A stretch of DNA of 63,071 nucleotides, from contig JALOON010000022.1 in NCBI GenBank assembly GCA_025454405.1, forward strand, positions 1-63,071. Direction: 5' to 3'. Below are positions 59,642 through 63,071 of the stretch, one piece after another (the first letter of the stretch is position 1; the number at the start of each line of letters is the position of its first letter). The notes beneath the pieces were generated by a model. The model worked only from the letters and a program-made list of their open reading frames with translations. It was not told the origin of the DNA and made no database searches. The position numbers and the translations under genes are program-made. Origin of the DNA: Oscillatoriaceae cyanobacterium Prado104 (GTDB lineage: Bacteria; Cyanobacteriota; Cyanobacteriia; Cyanobacteriales; Microcoleaceae).

Positions 59642-60247
59642 ATGACAATTTCAGTCGATTTTTATTATGGACTTGGCAGTCGCTATTCATACTTAGCAGC
59701 GTCTCAGCTATCACGAATTGAACTGGAAACAAACTGCCGATTTGTCTGGAAGCCGATCTTTAGTGGCGATTTAATTCGCCGTTGGCATCGCGATCCATTT
59801 GCTGGCGAACCAGTTTCTGGACAGTACGATCGATCGTACCGCAGTCGAGATGCACAGCGGTGGGCTGATTGCTACAAAATACCCTTCAATGAACCCAAAC
59901 CACTATCAGTAAAACCTCAAGATTTGGCATTAGCTACCTTGGCAGCAGGAAGTCAGGGGTTATTAGTGCCATACAGTCAAGCACTCTTTGACGCAATTTT
60001 TGCCAAAGGGTTAGCGATCGATGATACTATTCTGACAGCGATCGCCACAAACATAGGTATATCGCAAACCGCTTTTCAATCTCATATCAAGTCCAAGGAT
60101 ACGCAAAATCAACTCGATCTCCTCACTGAAGAAGCGTTCGATCGAGGTGTATTTGGAGTCCCAACATTTATCGTTGGATCGGAAATATTTTGGGGCAACG
60201 ATCGACTTGTCCTGCTACAACATTACTTGAAAAAATCTTCTCGATAG
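59642..60247 (+). CDS. DsbA-like / 2-hydroxychromene-2-carboxylate isomerase family protein
   Basis: 201 aa. The N-terminal SVDFYYGLGSRYSYLAASQL and the cis-Pro ending FDRGVFGVPTFIVGSEIFWG then NDRL match the HCCA isomerase/kappa-GST group, a thioredoxin-fold family that uses glutathione. The catalytic Ser (GSRYSY) stands where DsbA would have CxxC, so it is not a disulfide enzyme. A glutathione-dependent isomerisation or conjugation is likely. The last 80 bp overlap a convergent frame (60168-60494). No SD-strong start, but ATG 59642 fits the family. Confidence 0.85.
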   Translation: MTISVDFYYGLGSRYSYLAASQLSRIELETNCRFVWKPIFSGDLIRRWHRDPFAGEPVSGQYDRSYRSRDAQRWADCYKIPFNEPKPLSVKPQDLALATLAAGSQGLLVPYSQALFDAIFAKGLAIDDTILTAIATNIGISQTAFQSHIKSKDTQNQLDLLTEEAFDRGVFGVPTFIVGSEIFWGNDRLVLLQHYLKKSSR

Positions 60248-60494
60248 GGCTGGTAATAATCTCTAGAACTTGCGCGAGTTTGCTGTAAAGCGAGCGAACA
60301 GAGAGAAATACCAAACTCCCTAAAACTAGCAGCACAATACCTAGAACCCTTTCATAAGCCTTGGTATGCCACCAAAACCCAGATACCGCTCTCACCAGTA
60401 AAGGTTTCTTTGACGCGCTAAAACCATTTTTCTGCTGAGTGTGGCGGGTTTTGGCTGTGACGGATGTTTTGGCATTTAGTGGCGCGGTTGTCAT
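60168..60494 (-). CDS. Small single-span membrane protein, possibly truncated
   Basis: 108 aa from ATG 60494, preceded by GAAGGAAGAG, an excellent ribosome-binding site. A polar N-terminus leads to one hydrophobic span (RVLGIVLLVLGSLVFLSV, about residues 50-67). The last 26 residues are encoded antisense to the isomerase gene end, with no sign of conservation, so the original C-terminus may be lost. I do not recognise a family; an N-terminal piece of a permease is one possibility. It is of interest mainly because operator-like site 12 lies 25 bp upstream. Confidence 0.5.
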   Translation of the reverse strand: MTTAPLNAKTSVTAKTRHTQQKNGFSASKKPLLVRAVSGFWWHTKAYERVLGIVLLVLGSLVFLSVRSLYSKLAQVLEIITSPIEKIFSSNVVAGQVDRCPKIFPIQR

Positions 60495-60518
60495 TCTGAC
60501 TCTTCCTTCTTTTTGGAT

Positions 60519-60546
60519 AATACGATAACTTGACAGGTTTATCGTA
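60519..60546. promoter_or_regulatory. 28-bp operator-like palindrome (site 12)
   Basis: ATACGATAA, spacer CTTGACAGGT, TTATCGTAG; 8 of 9 positions pair. The inner bases GATAA/TTATC replace GTAA/TTAC symmetrically, keeping length and outer TAC/GTA. It lies 25 bp before the small membrane protein gene. Confidence 0.6.
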
Positions 60547-60611
60547 GTTAAGTATAATTATGACACAATTTACTCTGGTAGGCAATTGCAAACAGCACAC
60601 TTTCCAGATAT

Positions 60612-60636
60612 CTGCGATATTCTGATAATATCGTAG
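60612..60636. promoter_or_regulatory. Related palindrome with shorter spacer
   Basis: CTGCGATAT, 7-base spacer, ATATCGTAG; 8 of 9 pair. The arms match those of site 12 (CGATA/TATCG), but total length is 25 rather than 28 bp, so I do not count it in the family. It lies between the small membrane protein and FosX. Confidence 0.4.
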
Positions 60637-60810
60637 ATTATGAGTTGCATAAGCATTCGATGGCGATCGAGCATTTCCTAATGAAGAGAAGTAGTAACGG
60701 CGAATAATTGCGAATCAGAGCCAGCATACCCCCGGTTATGACTTGGATTGATAGTGCCAATTTGCTATTTGCGACAGACTTTCCGATCGGTTCGTGAAGG
60801 AGGGAATTCA

Positions 60811-61278
60811 ATGGCGATTGAAGGATTAAGTCACATCACATTTATTGTTAGCGATCTCGATCGAATGACAAAATTTATGACACATATCTTTGAGGCGAAA
60901 GAAGTCTATTCCAGCGGCGATAGAATGTTTTCTCGATCGCGGGAGAAGTTTTTCTCGATCGGCGATTTGTGGATTGCAATTATGGAGGGCGACGCGCTAC
61001 CCAACAGAACCTACAACCATATCGCTTTCAAAATCCCAGCAGAGGACTTTGATAAGTATGTCAACCGAGTGCGATCGCTAGGTGTAGATATTCAGGACGA
61101 TCGAAGTCGCGTTGAGGGAGAAGGGAGTTCTCTTTATTTTTACGATTACGACAATCACCTGTTTGAACTCCACACAGGAACGCTCGAACGACGACTCGCA
61201 CGTTACTTTCAAAAGCCACAAACTGAAACAAGTGCGATCGCATTTAACGCAGGACAGAATGCGATCGAGTTAACTTAG
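60811..61278 (+). CDS. FosX-like fosfomycin epoxide hydrolase family protein (VOC fold)
   Basis: 155 aa from ATG 60811, with AAGGAGGG six to thirteen bases upstream. MAIEGLSHITFIVSDLDRMT, EVYSSGDRMFSRSREKFFSI, IMEGDALPNRTYNHIAFKIP and FYDYDNHLFELHTGTLERRL match FosX closely. The metal ligands His8 (SHITF), His in YNHIAF and Glu in FELHTG are all present, with the Glu of EVYSSGD in place of the hydrolytic base. FosX opens the epoxide of fosfomycin with water. The C-terminal 20 residues are extra. The natural substrate here may be another epoxide or phosphonate. No antibiotic-resistance claim beyond family. Confidence 0.88.
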   Translation: MAIEGLSHITFIVSDLDRMTKFMTHIFEAKEVYSSGDRMFSRSREKFFSIGDLWIAIMEGDALPNRTYNHIAFKIPAEDFDKYVNRVRSLGVDIQDDRSRVEGEGSSLYFYDYDNHLFELHTGTLERRLARYFQKPQTETSAIAFNAGQNAIELT

Positions 61279-61303
61279 TCTGCAAAAGTTTTGAGCAGAA
61301 TCT

Positions 61304-61484
61304 ATGAATAAATTCGATTTAGTAAACCGATCGGCGTGAAAGCTGGATTTGCGACAGGAATGACAGTTGTTGGGTATGCAGAAATCATGAAGCAGATCGA
61401 TTGCTAGAAGCAGGTGCATCAGTTGTTTTTAAAGATATGAGAGTCCTGCCCAAATTACTGAAACAACTAAAATACGCAACCTAA
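61304..61484 (+). pseudogene. Internally deleted HAD phosphatase remnant
   Basis: ATG 61304 opens MNKFDLV, matching the start MNRFDLIIFD of the HAD gene at 22252. After seven codons the sequence jumps, in another frame, to the C-terminal block GVKAGFATGMTVVGYAE (compare GVQAGCAAGMTVFGYAQ), and after one more frameshift to HEADRLLEAGASVVFKDM and LPKLLKQLKYAT before TAA. About 450 bp of the middle is missing. The start, reading order and end are thus all recognisable. Confidence 0.78.
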
Positions 61485-61574
61485 CATACTCTTCAATGAT
61501 TCGAGCTATCTTCTGTAATTTCGGTAATGCTTTGATAATTTTTCCCAAATTAGTCAACTAGAGAGGTCAAAAAA

Positions 61575-62795
61575 ATGTCAACTCAATATTCCGCATCTAC
61601 TTGGGAACAACTGTTAGAAATTGCCCAAAAAAATACCACCGCTCGACGAGTCCGCAGACCGGGGCAAGCTCCTTCTACAGCTCCCATCCCCAGCAGTTTG
61701 CACAAACTGCCCCAAGGAGCAACACCCCCCGTATTGCTCTACCGCGATACCAACTCGTGGTGTCCTTTCTGCGAGCGAGTTTGGTTTGCCTTGGAAGAAA
61801 AAGAAATTCCGTTTGAAACCGAGTTTATCGACTTGCTCAACAAACCCAAATGGTACACAGACTTGGTTCCCACAACCCTGGTTCCCGCCGCCAAAATTGA
61901 GGGTGAATTAGTTTATGAGTCCAAAGATATTCTGTTAGCTTTAGAAGCGCGATTTAGCAGCCCTTCCCTACTCCCAGATGAACCAGGAGAAAACGCCGTA
62001 GCGCGACAGTGGGTTGAAGATGCTGAAACTAACGGGTTGAGAGAAGCTGGCTACAAATTTCTGCGGGAAGCGACTTCAGATCCAAATGAATTAGCAAATT
62101 TCCAGGCAACATTTGAAGCAAAATTAGACGAACTGGAGCAAACTTTAGGAAAATATCCCGGCCCTTACTTTTTGAGTGCGTTTAGTTTGGTCGATATTAT
62201 GTACAGTCCTCACCTCGATCGATGGGCGGCTAACTTACCCGTGTACCGGGGATATCGCATCAAGGGAAATCCGCGCTTTCCGCACATTAACGCTTGGTTT
62301 GAAGCACTCAAACAGCGCCCCGCCTATCACCGAGTTAAATCGGACGATATCACGAATAATTTACTTCTCCGCCGCCGTTGGGGTATGGAACCGAATGGAA
62401 ATCTCCAACCTTTGGATGCAGAATACAGCGAAGCAATCCAATATCGGGCAGAAGCTGCTGAAAGACTCGGTGATAACCGGGAAGTTGCGATCGGAGATAT
62501 CGTGAAAAACTCTGGAGTACAAGCATTGGCAGTCGATGGCGATCGCGAGAAAATCACAGATGCGGTGGATTTTCACCTCAGATTGCTGGCTGACTATCTG
62601 ATTAATGGCGATGCAACACCTTTACCGTGGGGACGAGTGGGAGGCAAAGACAATGCCGATCCGACTGCGGCAGCGGTGGGAGCAATAACGCTTGCATACG
62701 TGAGAAATCGCATCTGTGCGCCCCGCGATATGAGCGCAGGTGCTGCTACAGCTTTTCGGGCAGCAGCCGATCGAGTTTTGGCCTCGCTTTATTAG
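61575..62795 (+). CDS. Glutathione S-transferase-like protein, omega type
   Basis: 406 aa, longer than usual GSTs (about 220-330). An N-terminal 45-residue extension precedes the thioredoxin fold with the active-site CPFC (SWCPFCERVWFALEEKEIPF, about 62-81), then PTTLVPAAKIEGELVYESKD (cis-Pro). The helical domain follows, with FLSAFSLVDIMYSPHLDRW. About 110 further residues (GDNREVAIGDIVKNSGV, then AAVGAITLAYVRNRICAPRD) are an extra helical domain typical of a plant/cyanobacterial IN2-1-like form. Omega GSTs reduce mixed disulfides and deglutathionylate thiols, fitting a sulfur-handling region. Confidence 0.88.
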   Translation: MSTQYSASTWEQLLEIAQKNTTARRVRRPGQAPSTAPIPSSLHKLPQGATPPVLLYRDTNSWCPFCERVWFALEEKEIPFETEFIDLLNKPKWYTDLVPTTLVPAAKIEGELVYESKDILLALEARFSSPSLLPDEPGENAVARQWVEDAETNGLREAGYKFLREATSDPNELANFQATFEAKLDELEQTLGKYPGPYFLSAFSLVDIMYSPHLDRWAANLPVYRGYRIKGNPRFPHINAWFEALKQRPAYHRVKSDDITNNLLLRRRWGMEPNGNLQPLDAEYSEAIQYRAEAAERLGDNREVAIGDIVKNSGVQALAVDGDREKITDAVDFHLRLLADYLINGDATPLPWGRVGGKDNADPTAAAVGAITLAYVRNRICAPRDMSAGAATAFRAAADRVLASLY

Positions 62796-62907
62796 CTACT
62801 GGACTTGCGGAATTGAACTGCTAGACAAATCCGAGACTTGTCTCGACATTTGCTTCTTACTTCATCGGGAGCATGGGAGCGGTTATCCCACGGGTTTGCT
62901 TTCACGC

Positions 62908-63071
62908 TTAAGCCAAACGCGATAAATTAATTGCGGCGTTTAAATCCCTGTCCATCAAATGACCGCAACTTTCACAGTTGTAAGTCCTTTCTTTCAGTGG
63001 CATATCTTGAATATGCCCGCAGTTTGAACAGGTTTTGCTTGATGGGAACCAGCGGTCGGCAATGATTATTT
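62908..63071 (-). CDS. tnpB: TnpB C-terminus (partial, runs off the window)
   Basis: Minus-strand frame entering from the right edge: ADRWFPSSKTCSNCGHIQDM, then ERTYNCESCGHLMDRDLNAA with TAA at 62908-62910. The zinc finger CSNCG...CESCG and the third RuvC-like Asp (DRDLNA) identify the IS200/IS605 TnpB C-terminus. It differs from the copy at 35729, so it is a separate element. Its N-terminal part lies outside the window. Confidence 0.88.
   Translation of the reverse strand, partial: IIIADRWFPSSKTCSNCGHIQDMPLKERTYNCESCGHLMDRDLNAAINLSRLA

Noticed and set aside
532..60546. Operator-like sites as NtcA binding sites (GTA-N8-TAC)
   Set aside because: The conserved core is GTAA-N10-TTAC, that is GTA-N12-TAC, four bases too long, and the flanking CTAC/GTAG bases are not part of an NtcA site.

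Overview
The window looks like chromosomal accessory DNA of a filamentous cyanobacterium. GCGATCGC (the cyanobacterial HIP1 octamer) recurs throughout. There are short tandem heptamer to decamer repeats, cyanobacteria-typical dispersed repeats, a DUF1830 gene and an SLH/OprB-type porin. I saw no rRNA, tRNA or CRISPR array. Apart from transposon remnants, almost every gene fits one theme: finding, importing and oxidising organic sulfur compounds.

Layout. 1-3.0 kb: remnant of an old-yellow-enzyme gene, then a methanethiol-oxidase-like SBP56 gene followed 5 bp later by a 2Fe-2S ferredoxin. 3.3-7.6 kb (minus): ABC exporter, two HAD phosphatases, aldo/keto reductase. 8.1-11.2 kb (minus): amidohydrolase and flavin monooxygenase. 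12.2-22.2 kb (plus): TauD-type dioxygenase, CmcJ/NvfI-type oxidoreductase, amidase, sulfonate-type binding protein, formylglycine-generating enzyme, its presumed arylsulfatase client, BASS transporter. 22.2-29.8 kb (minus): O-methyltransferase, methyltransferase, AprA-like flavoprotein, 2x[4Fe-4S] ferredoxin, HAD, methyltransferase, flippase, HAD. 30.3-35.7 kb (plus): second flavin monooxygenase, ComB-like phosphatase, PyrE, acetyltransferase, SDR, MFS exporter. 35.7-44.5 kb: broken tnpB, dienelactone hydrolase, acetyltransferase, DUF1830, VOC protein, MFS, D-2-hydroxyacid dehydrogenase, second ferredoxin/flavoprotein pair. 45.5-49.0 kb: porin and MFS. 50.1-59.5 kb (plus): binding protein, TauD, binding protein, permease, binding protein, third flavoprotein, methyltransferase, third ferredoxin, HEAT-repeat protein. 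59.6-63.1 kb: HCCA-isomerase-like protein, small membrane protein, FosX, HAD remnant, GST and the end of a second tnpB.

The most interesting signal is non-coding. A 28-bp palindrome of fixed geometry, best form CTACTGTAA-N10-TTACTGTAG, occurs about twelve times. It lies only between genes and mostly in front of these cassettes: SBP56, TauD, flavoprotein, porin, binding proteins, dienelactone hydrolase/acetyltransferase and a small membrane protein. Each half is itself a small palindrome (TACnGTA) and half-site centres are 19 bp apart. I recognise no DNA-binding regulator gene in the window, so the presumed regulator lies elsewhere. I read the region as one dispersed organosulfur-scavenging regulon. 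Its core is three AprA-like flavoprotein/ferredoxin pairs whose substrates I cannot name, four sulfonate-type binding proteins, one permease and no import ATPase.

The island is actively remodelled. It holds two copies of a 197-198-bp MITE with 6-bp target duplications (one nested in a larger repeat), another MITE before the formylglycine-generating enzyme, repeat DNA inside the arylsulfatase 5' end, and remnants of old-yellow-enzyme, amidohydrolase, HAD and ABC-exporter genes.
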